Assembly: GCA_965249745.1 (NCBI GenBank)
Contig: OZ252252.1
Coordinates: forward strand, 4,092,001-4,156,000
From: JANYHH01 sp965249745
GTDB lineage: Bacteria > Deinococcota > Deinococci > Deinococcales > JAAFIG01
Direction of reading: 5' to 3'
DNA length: 64,000 nucleotides
Shown piece after piece: positions 43,981-53,623 of this stretch; the first letter of the stretch is position 1, and each line of letters opens with the position of its first letter. The notes under the pieces were generated by a model. The model was not told the DNA's origin and did not search any database. It was given only the letters and a program-made list of their open reading frames with translations. The position numbers and the translations under genes are program-made.

Positions 43981-46581
43981 GTGTCCATGCTGACCGCGAG
44001 CCGAACCCGCAGTGAAACCGACTCGTTGCCGTTCTGGGAGTTGCACGACGGCGTGATGTTTCTGACCGACGGTCGCCTCGAGATCGGCGTGGAAGTGCAG
44101 TTCGCACCCGCCATGTTCCTGACCGAGGGCGGCTTGCAGATGATCTTCCGCCAACTCAAGAACGTGATTCGCAACGCCGTGCCGCAAGGTCAGCGGCTGC
44201 GCTTGGTGATCGAAGTTGGTCCGCCCGGCAAGAAAGCGATCGCTCTTTACCGTGATGAAACCACGGCCGACGACAGCGTAGCCAGACTGCTGGGTGACAA
44301 ACGCGCCGAACACTACGAGGGTCTGGCCAGCCTGCCCGACGAGGTGCTCGAGTGGCGAGCTTTTCTGATGGTGACGCTCGGGGAGAAGCGCCTGGCGACC
44401 AATCCGACCCTGCCCGCCTACGCGCTCTCCAAAGTCATTCCCATGCTGCGCAACAAGACGCATGTCGGGTACACGCTCGAAGAGTTCAACGAGCGCCTCG
44501 AGCTGGCGCAGGCCACACGGGTACGCCTGACGAATTTCCTGCGGTCGGCCGGGATGTCCCCGAGGTCCATGGGGGATCAGGAAGTCTTCGCGCTGTGCTT
44601 TCGCTTCTTCAATCCGGGTTTGAAGCACGTGGCCGTGCCGAAATATCATCCGACCTGGCAGGTCTCGCCGGAGGGCGCGGTCACGAGTCTCGAGGGGCTG
44701 GCTCCGCCCAGCCTGCGCGCCCAGATCGCCAAATCCGAGGTGGATAACGCCCGGTTGCACGAGATCGGTTTGGGCTGGAAGCGTGTGCGCATGATGGGTT
44801 TGACGCAAAGCCCGGACGAAACCATCTTTGGCATGATGAACGCGCTGCTGGACGCTTCCGGCGAGTTCTATCTGGTGATTGACCTGATGCACGAACCGTA
44901 CGAGGAGGCGATCACCCGTCTGAAAGGCATGGCCCGCAAGTTCTATTCCGCGTCGGTGGACACGAAGTACTACGTGGACCCGAACGTCCGCACGGGGTTG
45001 CGCGAGGCCGAGGCGGCGATTGAACACATCGCCGCCAACGGCGATCACGTCTATCAGGTCGGCGCGTCGCTGATCGTGATCGGCACGCACACGAAGGACT
45101 TGGAGGACCGAATCACACGGGCTTTCTCCGTAGCCGCGTCCGTGCCGGGGAGTCCGTTCACGGTCATGCAATCCGGCTTGTGGGAACCGTTTCTGATGTG
45201 CGCCCCGTTCGGCGGGGCGACGCTGGACCAGCGGGTCAGTATGCTCGAGACGAACGCCGCGCATTTCTTCCCGGTCGGCTCGCCGTGGAGCGGTCACGAC
45301 CGCAACGTGGCGATGTTTCACAACCGCTGGAAGTCACTGACCTTTCTGGACCCGTTCGATCCGGGCATGACGAACTGGAACGCGTTGATCGTCGGCGGTT
45401 CGGGGCAGGGCAAGACCTTTTTCGCGCAGTACATGATTACCGAACTGACCCGGCAGAACGACGTAGATGTGATTATCGTGGACCGGGGGCGCGGCTACGA
45501 AAAAACTGTGGAACTGCTTGGCGGCGCAATGATAGACGTGGAACCCGGCGGTGAGATGTCGGTCAACCCGTTCGATTTGGAGCCGGGCGAAACCGAACCG
45601 GACGAGGAAAAGGTGGCTTTCCTGGGCGCGATCATCCGCGCCATGGTCGGCAGCGTTGACCCGCGCCTGGAAGCCGAAGAGGACGCGATCATTACCGCCG
45701 CGATTCGCACCGCCTACGCCCGTAAAACGGACGAGGTGTTTGAAAACGGCGAGTACCGCCCGAAGTTTGAAGGCGTGTTCCTGTCCGATTTCGTGAAGAC
45801 GCTCACCAACCTGGAACGCGTCGGCGAAAAAACCGTGACCCCGGAGGACAAGAAACTGGCGGACGCCTTGGCGCGCACGCTGCAAAACTGGACTGGCAAG
45901 AGTCCGCTCGGTCACTTCGTGGACCGCCCCACCAACGTCCCAGTCAGTTCGGCCAGGGTGGTGTGTTACGACACCTCCAAATTTCGCCTCGAGTCACCGC
46001 TGGCGGCGGTCGGCACGATGCTGATCGCGGATCTGGCCTGGCGGCGCGTCAAGGCGGACAAGTCGCGGCGCAAGGTGGTGATCTTCGACGAGTGCTGGGC
46101 ATTGCTGGAAATCCCGGCGGCTGCGAATTTTATGGTGGAACTTTACCGCCGTGCGCGGCGATATCTGGCGGCGGTCTGGAGCATCAGTCAATCGCTCGAG
46201 GATTTCCGTAAGCCTCAGGCCCACGGCATCTTGCAGAACACCACGTACCACTACCTGTTGCGCGTGCCCGGCGAGGACGAGGCGGTCAAGGAACTGCTGC
46301 GCCTTCCGGAGAGTGCCATGGAAACCTTCCGCAATTTAAAACGCGTTGACGGACTTTACAGCGAGGTGCTGGCCTGGGTGCGCCGTGAGACCGGCGCGGA
46401 AGGCGATGTCATCTGGGTGCGGCCCTCGCCGCTGGATTTCTGGGCGTTCACCACTTCCGCTCGGGATATGGCGCGCCGCGACGAGGCGATCAAGCGCTCC
46501 GGCGGCGATTTATTGAACGGTCTGATGTTGCTGGCTTACGGCGACAAGACCAGCTCCAAGAAAGGTATGGGCGTGAGATGA
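43981..46581 (+). CDS. VirB4-like secretion ATPase
   Basis: The start is GTG at 43981, five bases after AAAGGAG; an ATG at 43987 is the alternative. The frame is open further upstream, but that is virB3 antiphase. The 866-residue protein has the N-terminal VirB4 domain (about 1-430), Walker A IVGGSGQGKTFF near 470, FVDxPTNVPVSS, and Walker B VVIFDECWALLE near 700 followed by RRARRYLAAVWSISQS. It powers pilus assembly and transfer as a hexameric cytoplasmic-face ATPase. It overlaps the next gene by four bases. CTCGAG is sparser here than in neighbouring genes. Confidence 0.93.
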   Translation: MSMLTASRTRSETDSLPFWELHDGVMFLTDGRLEIGVEVQFAPAMFLTEGGLQMIFRQLKNVIRNAVPQGQRLRLVIEVGPPGKKAIALYRDETTADDSVARLLGDKRAEHYEGLASLPDEVLEWRAFLMVTLGEKRLATNPTLPAYALSKVIPMLRNKTHVGYTLEEFNERLELAQATRVRLTNFLRSAGMSPRSMGDQEVFALCFRFFNPGLKHVAVPKYHPTWQVSPEGAVTSLEGLAPPSLRAQIAKSEVDNARLHEIGLGWKRVRMMGLTQSPDETIFGMMNALLDASGEFYLVIDLMHEPYEEAITRLKGMARKFYSASVDTKYYVDPNVRTGLREAEAAIEHIAANGDHVYQVGASLIVIGTHTKDLEDRITRAFSVAASVPGSPFTVMQSGLWEPFLMCAPFGGATLDQRVSMLETNAAHFFPVGSPWSGHDRNVAMFHNRWKSLTFLDPFDPGMTNWNALIVGGSGQGKTFFAQYMITELTRQNDVDVIIVDRGRGYEKTVELLGGAMIDVEPGGEMSVNPFDLEPGETEPDEEKVAFLGAIIRAMVGSVDPRLEAEEDAIITAAIRTAYARKTDEVFENGEYRPKFEGVFLSDFVKTLTNLERVGEKTVTPEDKKLADALARTLQNWTGKSPLGHFVDRPTNVPVSSARVVCYDTSKFRLESPLAAVGTMLIADLAWRRVKADKSRRKVVIFDECWALLEIPAAANFMVELYRRARRYLAAVWSISQSLEDFRKPQAHGILQNTTYHYLLRVPGEDEAVKELLRLPESAMETFRNLKRVDGLYSEVLAWVRRETGAEGDVIWVRPSPLDFWAFTTSARDMARRDEAIKRSGGDLLNGLMLLAYGDKTSSKKGMGVR

Positions 46582-47606
46582 AGAGCGCGAAACGATCCAA
46601 GCTGATTGTCATTCTGCTGCTGTCCTTGTATGGCTCGTCGGCGTTGGCGGCCAAGGACCCCGCGATCAGTCAGATTCAGAAGGTGTTAGGCGCACTCTGC
46701 AAGGTGAGTGCGATTCTCAACCTTCCCAGCACGGCCTGCGATGTCGAAAAAGCGGTGGCGCAGGGCGTCAAGGTGTCTGATTCGATTAAGAAAACCCTGA
46801 ACGCCTTCAGAAGCAATTCCTTACCCCAAGCCCTGCAAGCCGCCCTGCAACCGATTCTCGGGCGCGATTCGCCGCAGCTTGACAGCGTGCGCCAGACCAT
46901 CACCGAGACGCTCTCCACCGGAAGCATTGACGACCTGATCGGCGGTGTGGACGACATCAACACACAGCTAGATGGGATCTTCACCGGACAGGCCGACACG
47001 CTCCAGCAGACCCTGAGCAATGCCAGCTCGAGTACCCCTGGGGCCTCCAAGGCGGCCAACGCGGCCGCATCGCAGATCTCCGGGAACGAGGCGACGCAAA
47101 GCCTGGCGCTCGGCGCACTTTCGCAGCAAGCCACGACCGCCAAGCAGATCGTGGGTACGTCTGCCAACGGCGAGTCGGCGCAACGCATCGCCGAGAATCT
47201 CAGTCAGGACACCACGGCCGCCGACCTGCTCAGCACGGCTCAGAAAGCCTCCGAGCAAACAGCCCAACGCGCCCAGACGGCCGTCTCGAGTCGGGCGGCG
47301 CTGCAAGTCGTCGGTGAGCAACTGAGTTTCATGATGGAACAATCTGCCAGTCAGCATCTGCACCTAGTCCAAGTCCTGGCCGCGCAAGCCCAGAGCAGTG
47401 CCCTGACCACGCAGCAACTCACCACCATCGCCAACCTCGAGTTGCAAAAGCAGCAGAGCGCCCTGGCGGGTTCCACCGAAGATTTCAAATCCCTGGTGAC
47501 GGAAGCAGGCCAGTACCCGACGTATGTGGAAGAAACCCTGAACGGCTGGAGTAAGACCCTGATCGCCTCTGGCAGCGGGAAAACGCCAGACTTGACGATT
47601 CCCTGA
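46578..47606 (+). CDS. VirB5/TrbJ-like secreted coiled-coil protein
   Basis: The start overlaps the VirB4 stop (ATGA). The signal peptide KLIVILLLSLYGSSALA is followed by about 320 residues of Ala/Gln/Ser-rich helix with few aromatic residues. The C-terminal part contains LQVVGEQLSFMMEQSASQHLHL and NLELQKQQS, a pattern like the end of VirB5/TrbJ pilus-tip proteins. Position between VirB4 and VirB6 is the usual VirB order. Sequence similarity is weak, so another periplasmic component is possible. Confidence 0.65.
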   Translation: MKSAKRSKLIVILLLSLYGSSALAAKDPAISQIQKVLGALCKVSAILNLPSTACDVEKAVAQGVKVSDSIKKTLNAFRSNSLPQALQAALQPILGRDSPQLDSVRQTITETLSTGSIDDLIGGVDDINTQLDGIFTGQADTLQQTLSNASSSTPGASKAANAAASQISGNEATQSLALGALSQQATTAKQIVGTSANGESAQRIAENLSQDTTAADLLSTAQKASEQTAQRAQTAVSSRAALQVVGEQLSFMMEQSASQHLHLVQVLAAQAQSSALTTQQLTTIANLELQKQQSALAGSTEDFKSLVTEAGQYPTYVEETLNGWSKTLIASGSGKTPDLTIP

Positions 47607-47689
47607 ACCCATCCCCTATAGAAGCGCGTTCCAGTCTGCCGCTCGAGATCACCCGGCCTATCACGGTCCAGGTCTCGAGCCAGCGCGAG

Positions 47690-47717
47690 TGAGTCTTTGC
47701 GACTGAGTCTTTGCGAG
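47690..47717 (+). repeat. 14-bp tandem duplication
   Basis: TGAGTCTTTGCGAC is followed directly by TGAGTCTTTGCGAG in the gap between the VirB5- and VirB6-like genes. Confidence 0.9.
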
Positions 47718-47831
47718 TAAAACCTGAACCTCTAGATTTCACTGCAAATTTTGATGCGCTCATGTTCGGCGGTCCAAGATTTTTACAGGCGCGTTTCCCC
47801 AGATGGAGATACTTAGAGACGAGGTGTTGAC

Positions 47832-49460
47832 ATGTTCGAGTTTGCCACCAAATTCATCGTTGACCCAGACAAGTGGTTGATTGATGTCTGGGCGCAGATC
47901 ACCGCCGCCAATCTGCCCGAAATCGTGCGCGGTCTGGCGATCATCTTTCTGGTGCTGGGCGTCGTCTGGAACGGTTTACGGATCGCTAGCCTGGGCGCAT
48001 CAACCGAAATGCAGGGCTTCGTGGTCCGCGTGCTGGTCGCCAGCGCCCTGGTGTTCAGCGGTCTCCAAATCGGGAACGAAGTCCGCAGCCTGTGGTCCAT
48101 GGGCTACCAGTGGGGTTCCGCGAATTTCACAGAAAAGACCACCAATCAAGCCAACGACGAACTGACCAACTTGCGGAACACGATGATGGGTCTGAGCGCT
48201 GGCATCCTGGCCGCCCCAATCATTATCGAGGGCGGTAAAGCCCTGCTCGGCAAGGACAGGGGTGATGCCATGAAAGACGCCAAGGAGGGCGTCATCAACA
48301 ATGGCAAGATCATCCTGGAGTTGGTCAAATACGTCGTGGGTGGACTGGCCGCGATCATCACCTCGGAATACATCGTCGTGATCGTGACCGGCTTCGCGGT
48401 GATGCTGGCCTCTATTTTGATTCCGTTTTCTGGCGTCATGATTCTGTTTCCGAGTCCGGCCATGGGGATGTGGTTCTCGATGTGGTTTCGGGCCACCTCC
48501 GGCGCGATCCTGATTGTCATGCTCAGCCCGATTGCTTTTTCGGCCGCCATGACCCTGGGCTTCATCGAACCGGCCAAGAATTACAATGTGGCCCTCACAA
48601 AGAGCGCCGAGCAGTTCAAGGGGGCGACCGACATCCTGGGTTCTTTGAAACCCGGCAACGCCGACCCGCGAAACTTTTTGTCCTACATACAAAGTTCCAG
48701 CAACAAACTCGAGGCGGCCGCGAAACAAGTTGGGAACTCGCTGGGCACGCTGTCGTTCGGACTGGTCTCCTCGATCATCATGCTGTTCGTGGGAATCGCC
48801 TTCGCGGTCATGCTGATCTTCGCCGCGCAAAGTCAGATCATTGCCTTCGTTGGCGGCATGGCGGGTGGTGGCGGTGGTGCTAACCTCGCGCCGCTGGCGG
48901 CGGCGGCTGGTTTCGCGGGGGCCGGTCTGGCCGCCACCGCAGGCGGTCTGACCGGAGGTGGTGGCTCGAGTTCAGGGTCAGCTCAGAGCAGCGGTTCGCC
49001 GTCACGCCCTGAGAGTCAACCGGGCGGTGAAAAGGGTGGTGGTACTAACAGTCCTGGTGGTAGCGGCGGTGGCTCCCCAAGGTTTGACGAGCACGGCACA
49101 CCGACCGATCCAACCGATGATGCGGCCTGGAGTCAGTGGAGCCAGGGAGAGCATCAGGCGGATCTTGCCAACTTTGATGCCAAACTGGCCGAGAGTCCGG
49201 GCATGGGTCAGGGCGGTGCGGGCATGGGTCAGGGCGGCGCTGGTGGAACAGGTCCTGGGGCCACGAGTTCCAGCGGAGCCAGTCCCAGCGGCGTCACCTC
49301 GAGCAATTCGGGTGGCGCTTCCAAGCCAGGTGGTTCTGGCGGCGGCAATTCCAGTCCAGGCGGTTCTGGGGCGGGTGCGTCTCAAGCGGCTGGCGAGGCG
49401 GCCGAAGGGATGACCGCGGCTGAAGTGGCAGAAGACGTGGCCATGGTCGCACTCATCTGA
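47832..49460 (+). CDS. VirB6/TrbL-like membrane channel protein
   Basis: The 542-residue protein has at least six predicted membrane helices between about 30 and 345, with a central YIVVIVTGFAVMLASILIPFSGVMI block. It ends in a 170-residue Gly/Ser/Pro-rich low-complexity tail with a duplicated GMGQGGA (DNA repeat of 21 bases at 49200-49241). Polytopic core plus disordered hydrophilic tail is typical of VirB6/TrbL. The start ATG lies behind GAGGTGTTGAC, a rather weak site. It likely forms part of the inner-membrane gate. Confidence 0.8.
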   Translation: MFEFATKFIVDPDKWLIDVWAQITAANLPEIVRGLAIIFLVLGVVWNGLRIASLGASTEMQGFVVRVLVASALVFSGLQIGNEVRSLWSMGYQWGSANFTEKTTNQANDELTNLRNTMMGLSAGILAAPIIIEGGKALLGKDRGDAMKDAKEGVINNGKIILELVKYVVGGLAAIITSEYIVVIVTGFAVMLASILIPFSGVMILFPSPAMGMWFSMWFRATSGAILIVMLSPIAFSAAMTLGFIEPAKNYNVALTKSAEQFKGATDILGSLKPGNADPRNFLSYIQSSSNKLEAAAKQVGNSLGTLSFGLVSSIIMLFVGIAFAVMLIFAAQSQIIAFVGGMAGGGGGANLAPLAAAAGFAGAGLAATAGGLTGGGGSSSGSAQSSGSPSRPESQPGGEKGGGTNSPGGSGGGSPRFDEHGTPTDPTDDAAWSQWSQGEHQADLANFDAKLAESPGMGQGGAGMGQGGAGGTGPGATSSSGASPSGVTSSNSGGASKPGGSGGGNSSPGGSGAGASQAAGEAAEGMTAAEVAEDVAMVALI

Positions 49461-49518
49461 GCACTTCACGCCACCCCAAAATTCCTGACTTCGCCCCGTC
49501 AATCCAGAGGTCACGCCT

Positions 49519-51996
49519 ATGATGCCACCCGATCCAAAAATTACCTCGCTCGCTCGCCTCTCGAGACTCGCCCTGGTGCTGGCAGTCGGTTTGATCGGCT
49601 GGCTGGGCTGGGAGTCGTTTGAAAGCAGCGCCAGAGCGCTCCAGGCCAGAGGCTGGGCCCGAGCGGTTCATGCGCCCGCTCGAGACCCAGGTCAGTTCGC
49701 GGCCCGTTGCCTGGTGGACGGAGCCTGCGGGAAGGCGTTCACGACCGTCTGGGGAAACCGATTCCCGAGTTGGGCGCTCGGGCTGCCACTGCTGGGCATC
49801 GCGGGCCTGATCGCGGGCCGGGTGCTGACTCGAGTCAACCGCAAGGACCCCGGCGAGGCGCGCTGGGCCACACGTCAGGACATGAAGCCGTACCTGGGCG
49901 AAAAATCCGGACGGGTTGGCTATCTGGGCCTATTGGAAGGGAAGCACGTGGTTCGCTTGCCAGAGAATGCTCGTTGCGCTCACACGCTGGTGATCGGCGG
50001 CACGGGCGCGGGCAAGACCACGCGCTACGTCAACCCGAACCTGCTCCTGGATGCCAGGGATGGGGTCAGCGCCGTGGTGTTTGACCTGAAGTACCCGGAC
50101 CCAAAAAGCGGCTTTCTGGACACGATCAATTACTTCAAAGCCTGGGGCAGAGGCGTCTACCCGTTCACGCCGTTCGACCCTGACAGTGTGCGGATGCCGC
50201 TGATCGGTGATGTGAAAACCGTGCAGGAGGCGCTCTCGGTCGCGGAAGCCTTCCGGCCGTCCGGCGGCAAGGAAGAGGAATCCGGCGCGTTCTACCGCAA
50301 CAGCGAACGGCAACTCTTGGCGGGTTTGATCCTCGGGATTGCCCAGGGCCCCAACCCGTCCATGAAACAGGTCTTCGATCTCTTGGGCGGCGGCGCGGAC
50401 AGCCTGAAAGCCTTCGCCAAGGAACGCCCGTACCTGAAGTCCTTGCTGGGCACAATCCTGGAATTGCGGGCTGACATGTTGACCGGCATCGCCACGGGGC
50501 TGATGGGTGATCTGCTGCCGTTCACCAACCCCAACTTGGACCGGGCCACCTCGAGCGGCCAGGGCCAACTGCTAGACCTCGAGTCGCTCTGTTCCACACC
50601 GGGATTTTTGTACATCGGCTTGCCGCAGGAGGAGATTCAGGGCGGTCAGGGTCAGGTCTTGCTGCGCCTTATCAAGCGTGTCCTGGACAAGGCGATTCTG
50701 TCCGTGGCGGGCAAGAACGGCGGGCGGTTGCCGGTTCACCTGTCCATTTACCTGGACGAGTTCCCATCGTTCGGGCCAATCCCGAACATCGCCGAGAACC
50801 TGGCCACGATGCGGTCTCGCCGTGTCGCGTACCACATCGCCATGCAGAATCTAGCCCAGGGACAAGCGGTTTACGGCAAGGAAGAGTTCGCGGGCATGAT
50901 CAATAATAATTTCGCGCAGATGGTCGTCTTCCCGCGCAGCCTGCGCCTCGAGGACGCGACCTTCTTCTCTGAGATCTTCGGCGAGATGACGGTGCTGGAG
51001 GAGAGCTTCAGCCGGACGCGCACGAGCGGGCCTCTGTTCATGAACCCGTTAGCGGAGGTCAAGAAAATGCAGGGTGGCAAGGTCGCCAAACGCGCACTGC
51101 TCTCGGCCGAAGCGATGCGTACCTTCCCGGACGGCAACGCCGTGATCGAAACCATCGGCTCTCCCCCGGCGATGGTCCGTATGCCGCGATTAGACGAGCG
51201 TGATAACCCGTACCGGAAGCTCTATACCAGAATCACGTCCAGCTATAAAACGCCGCAACTCAGGAAGCCCGGCGTCAGCGCCGCCTCCGCACCCGTCTTG
51301 GAGTTAACTCCGGCCACGCCGCCCGAAGCGGCCCGCAACCCGCTGGCGGAAAACTTTCGCGCCTGGTTCGAGGCGCTCCTGGGGACGGGTGTGGCGTTGC
51401 AGGCAGACGTGGACGATGGCAAACCCGTCAGCGTCACCGTGCAGCGCAGCGATCTGCCAGACCTGCCTGCCGAGGCGACAGAATGGGTCGGTAAAGGCTG
51501 GCTCGAGTTGGGTGAGCGAACCGTGGTCGTGCCGCGACTGGGTTTGACGCGAGTCACGAAGTTTCACAAGGCGATCACGGCGCGGGCCGCTCGAGGGGGT
51601 TCAGTGGAAGCCGGTCGAGCGGTTGCAACGTCGGGGCCACCACCACCGTCATCTGCCCTGTCCAAAGCGCCCGCGTCTGTCCAGCCTTCCAAGTCGGCCC
51701 CTCCTCGGCGTGAGTCGAGGCTCGAGTCAGTCGGGGGGTTGAAACCCGCATCGCTCGAGCCGCCTTCAACCGGCTCAGAGCTTACCGAGCCGTGCGTCCA
51801 ACCCGTCCAACCGACTGCCTCGAGCCTCGAGCCGCTTGTGTCGCTTAACCCGCCATCGCTCAGTCGCCCGCCCAGACTCGGCGCGAAACCGATCGCAACG
51901 GGGTCACAACCTGAACTGGTGCCCGACTCGAGCGCGACGGATCGCAGACCACCGCGCCTCGGTGTGAAACCCGCGCAGAATCCGGCGGACTCTTGA
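49519..51996 (+). CDS. VirD4/TraG-type coupling ATPase
   Basis: The 825-residue protein has two N-terminal membrane helices (about 15-35 and 80-100), Walker A IGGTGAGKTTRYVNP near 160, FDLKYPDPKSGFLDT, and Walker B LSIYLDEFPSFG near 407 with RSRRVAYHIAMQNLAQ. This is the TraG/VirD4 family that delivers substrates to the channel. From about 590 a Pro/Ser-rich extension contains repeated RPPRLGAKP/RPPRLGVKP modules. No relaxase gene lies nearby, so the substrate (DNA or protein) is open. A terminator follows. Confidence 0.93.
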   Translation: MMPPDPKITSLARLSRLALVLAVGLIGWLGWESFESSARALQARGWARAVHAPARDPGQFAARCLVDGACGKAFTTVWGNRFPSWALGLPLLGIAGLIAGRVLTRVNRKDPGEARWATRQDMKPYLGEKSGRVGYLGLLEGKHVVRLPENARCAHTLVIGGTGAGKTTRYVNPNLLLDARDGVSAVVFDLKYPDPKSGFLDTINYFKAWGRGVYPFTPFDPDSVRMPLIGDVKTVQEALSVAEAFRPSGGKEEESGAFYRNSERQLLAGLILGIAQGPNPSMKQVFDLLGGGADSLKAFAKERPYLKSLLGTILELRADMLTGIATGLMGDLLPFTNPNLDRATSSGQGQLLDLESLCSTPGFLYIGLPQEEIQGGQGQVLLRLIKRVLDKAILSVAGKNGGRLPVHLSIYLDEFPSFGPIPNIAENLATMRSRRVAYHIAMQNLAQGQAVYGKEEFAGMINNNFAQMVVFPRSLRLEDATFFSEIFGEMTVLEESFSRTRTSGPLFMNPLAEVKKMQGGKVAKRALLSAEAMRTFPDGNAVIETIGSPPAMVRMPRLDERDNPYRKLYTRITSSYKTPQLRKPGVSAASAPVLELTPATPPEAARNPLAENFRAWFEALLGTGVALQADVDDGKPVSVTVQRSDLPDLPAEATEWVGKGWLELGERTVVVPRLGLTRVTKFHKAITARAARGGSVEAGRAVATSGPPPPSSALSKAPASVQPSKSAPPRRESRLESVGGLKPASLEPPSTGSELTEPCVQPVQPTASSLEPLVSLNPPSLSRPPRLGAKPIATGSQPELVPDSSATDRRPPRLGVKPAQNPADS

Positions 51997-52013
51997 GCTA
52001 AACGTGCGTTCTA

Positions 52014-52047
52014 AAAAGGCGGAACGAGCTGACTCGTTCCGCCTTTT
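52014..52047. terminator. bidirectional terminator after the coupling ATPase gene
   Basis: A perfect 15-bp stem (AAAAGGCGGAACGAG with its complement) has a CTGA loop. Its A and T ends give a T run on both strands. Confidence 0.9.
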
Positions 52048-52061
52048 CATCGTGCAAGCAC

Positions 52062-52091
52062 ACTGCTTACCCAAAAACTGCTTACCCAAAA
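52062..52091 (+). repeat. perfect 15-bp tandem duplication
   Basis: ACTGCTTACCCAAAA occurs twice without a gap, downstream of the terminator. Confidence 0.95.
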
Positions 52092-52257
52092 CAGGTCGGG
52101 TAACCGAAGGGCTGAGCCAATCTCTGTTTTCCACGCTCTCGCTCATTTTCAACTGTCAAATCCATGTCCACCACGATGCGACCAGACTTGTTGGACGGTA
52201 CTGAGGGTTTGTGAGATTCGCTTCGGGCGAGGTTTGGACTTCCTCTAAGCTCAAACC

Positions 52258-53475
52258 ATGAACGCTCACCTTCGCGTCACCCACGCCAGAATTCAACCCG
52301 AACATTCCCTCAACGATGCGTATCTCGGGGCGACCTTGGAGCGTTTGAATGTCGCGGTGCAAACCGTCAACCTGCCCAAAGTTCTCGCGTCGGCCGAGCG
52401 GGATTGCCAATTACAACAGTACGCGCACCACCTCCAGCGGGCGTTACAGGTCTCGCCCTCCGAGGTGGTGCTATCCACGAATTCCCTGGCGGTGGCAGGC
52501 TTGGAAACGGACGTTCCCATCGTTCTCTGGACGAATGGACCGTGCGGTTGCGGTGCGCTGCCCGATCAGCCTCCGGCCGACTATCACGTGGAACGACGGG
52601 CGGTCAGACGGGCGGCCCTGCTGATCTACTCGAGTCACTGGGCGGCCCGCTCCGCGATTCAGTACTTTGGCGCTGACCCGGCTCGGGTTTACGTCTTACC
52701 ATTTGGAGTGAATTTGCAGCCCACCCCGAGCACCGGAAGCCTGCAATGCCTGGTAGACGCTCGGCTGCGACGTGACTGCCGCTTGCTGTGGCTCGAGGCG
52801 GACTGGGAGGGCAAGGGCGGCCGAATCCCGCTGGAAACGCTGGACGCCCTATCGGCACGGGGCATCAACGCGACACTGACCACCATCGGGAACGACCCAC
52901 CAGACTGGTGGCTAGCGGACCCTCGAGTCTCGCATCTCGGCGCGTTGGATCGGCGTGACCCAACCGAGCGTGCGCTGATGAACGAGGCGCTCTCCAACGC
53001 CCACTACCTGATCCTGCCTCGAGACGCCGAGTACACGCCGACCCTGATCGGTGAAGCGAACGCGTTCGGTTTGCCCGCATTGGCCCCAGAGGTCGGTGGG
53101 GTGGGCAGTCTACTGACCGATGGCATCAATGGTTTTCTCCTGCCGCGCGGTTCCTCTGGGGCGGCCTACGCTGGGCGCATCGCGCTGAACCTAGCTCAGC
53201 CTCGAGGGTACGAGACGCTTGCCTTATCGGCCCGTCACGAGTTCGACACGCGCCTGAGTTGGTCAGCCTCCGCCCACCGTTTGAAGGCGCTACTCCAGGC
53301 GGTGGTTCGCGCCTCGGCAGCGTCGCGTGAAGTTCTTCGGAGCAGAACCGCCGAAGAGAATCAGGCGCTCACCCGTCAAGGCCAGGTCTCGAGTCTCAGA
53401 CCAGGCTTCAAACGATCCGCTCGAGATACCCGGTCATCTTCCACCCCCTTATTGATAACCCCACGATTCGGCTAA
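52258..53475 (+). CDS. GT4-like glycosyltransferase
   Basis: The 405-residue protein has a GT-B-like layout. The N-terminal half ends in RAALLIYSSHWAARSAI and VYVLPFGVNL. The C-terminal half has HYLILPRDAEYTPTLIGEANAFGLPALAPEVGGVGSLL, the acidic-sugar-nucleotide site of family 4 enzymes. It would add a sugar to a glycan, lipid or protein. It has no signal, so it is cytoplasmic. The last 24 bases overlap repeat B, so the C-terminus (about 25 residues) may be poorly conserved. It sits inside the repeat-bounded secretion locus, and glycosylation of a surface component is a possibility, not shown. Confidence 0.85.
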   Translation: MNAHLRVTHARIQPEHSLNDAYLGATLERLNVAVQTVNLPKVLASAERDCQLQQYAHHLQRALQVSPSEVVLSTNSLAVAGLETDVPIVLWTNGPCGCGALPDQPPADYHVERRAVRRAALLIYSSHWAARSAIQYFGADPARVYVLPFGVNLQPTPSTGSLQCLVDARLRRDCRLLWLEADWEGKGGRIPLETLDALSARGINATLTTIGNDPPDWWLADPRVSHLGALDRRDPTERALMNEALSNAHYLILPRDAEYTPTLIGEANAFGLPALAPEVGGVGSLLTDGINGFLLPRGSSGAAYAGRIALNLAQPRGYETLALSARHEFDTRLSWSASAHRLKALLQAVVRASAASREVLRSRTAEENQALTRQGQVSSLRPGFKRSARDTRSSSTPLLITPRFG

Positions 53476-53544
53476 GCCAGGTTTGGGCCATGGACGCACT
53501 CCATTGTCTTCAACCGTGAACCTGACCACGCCGAACTCAGTAGA
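53451..53544. repeat. copy B of the 94-bp direct repeat flanking the secretion locus
   Basis: Same orientation as copy A (41229-41322), about 72% identical without gaps. The outer stem TTCGGC/GCCGAA is kept, while the inner hairpins of copy A are only partly preserved. The left end lies in the 3' end of the glycosyltransferase gene. The right end runs into a further hairpin. Confidence 0.75.
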
Positions 53545-53573
53545 GAACGAGTACTCGTCCCGTTCTCGAGTTC
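53533..53573. terminator. hairpin at the end of repeat B
   Basis: GAACTC-agta-GAGAACG pairs with CGTTCTC-GAGTTC around 11 bases, a 13-bp stem with a 4-base bulge. No T run follows, so termination is uncertain. Confidence 0.5.
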
Positions 53574-53623
53574 AGCGATGAACCCAGCTCTGAAAAACAT
53601 CAGGACCAACAATCGGAGGCATC

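Noticed and set aside
43843..45321. 492-codon minus-strand frame
   Set aside because: It is antisense to the VirB4-like gene and His/Arg-rich as expected for a shadow frame.
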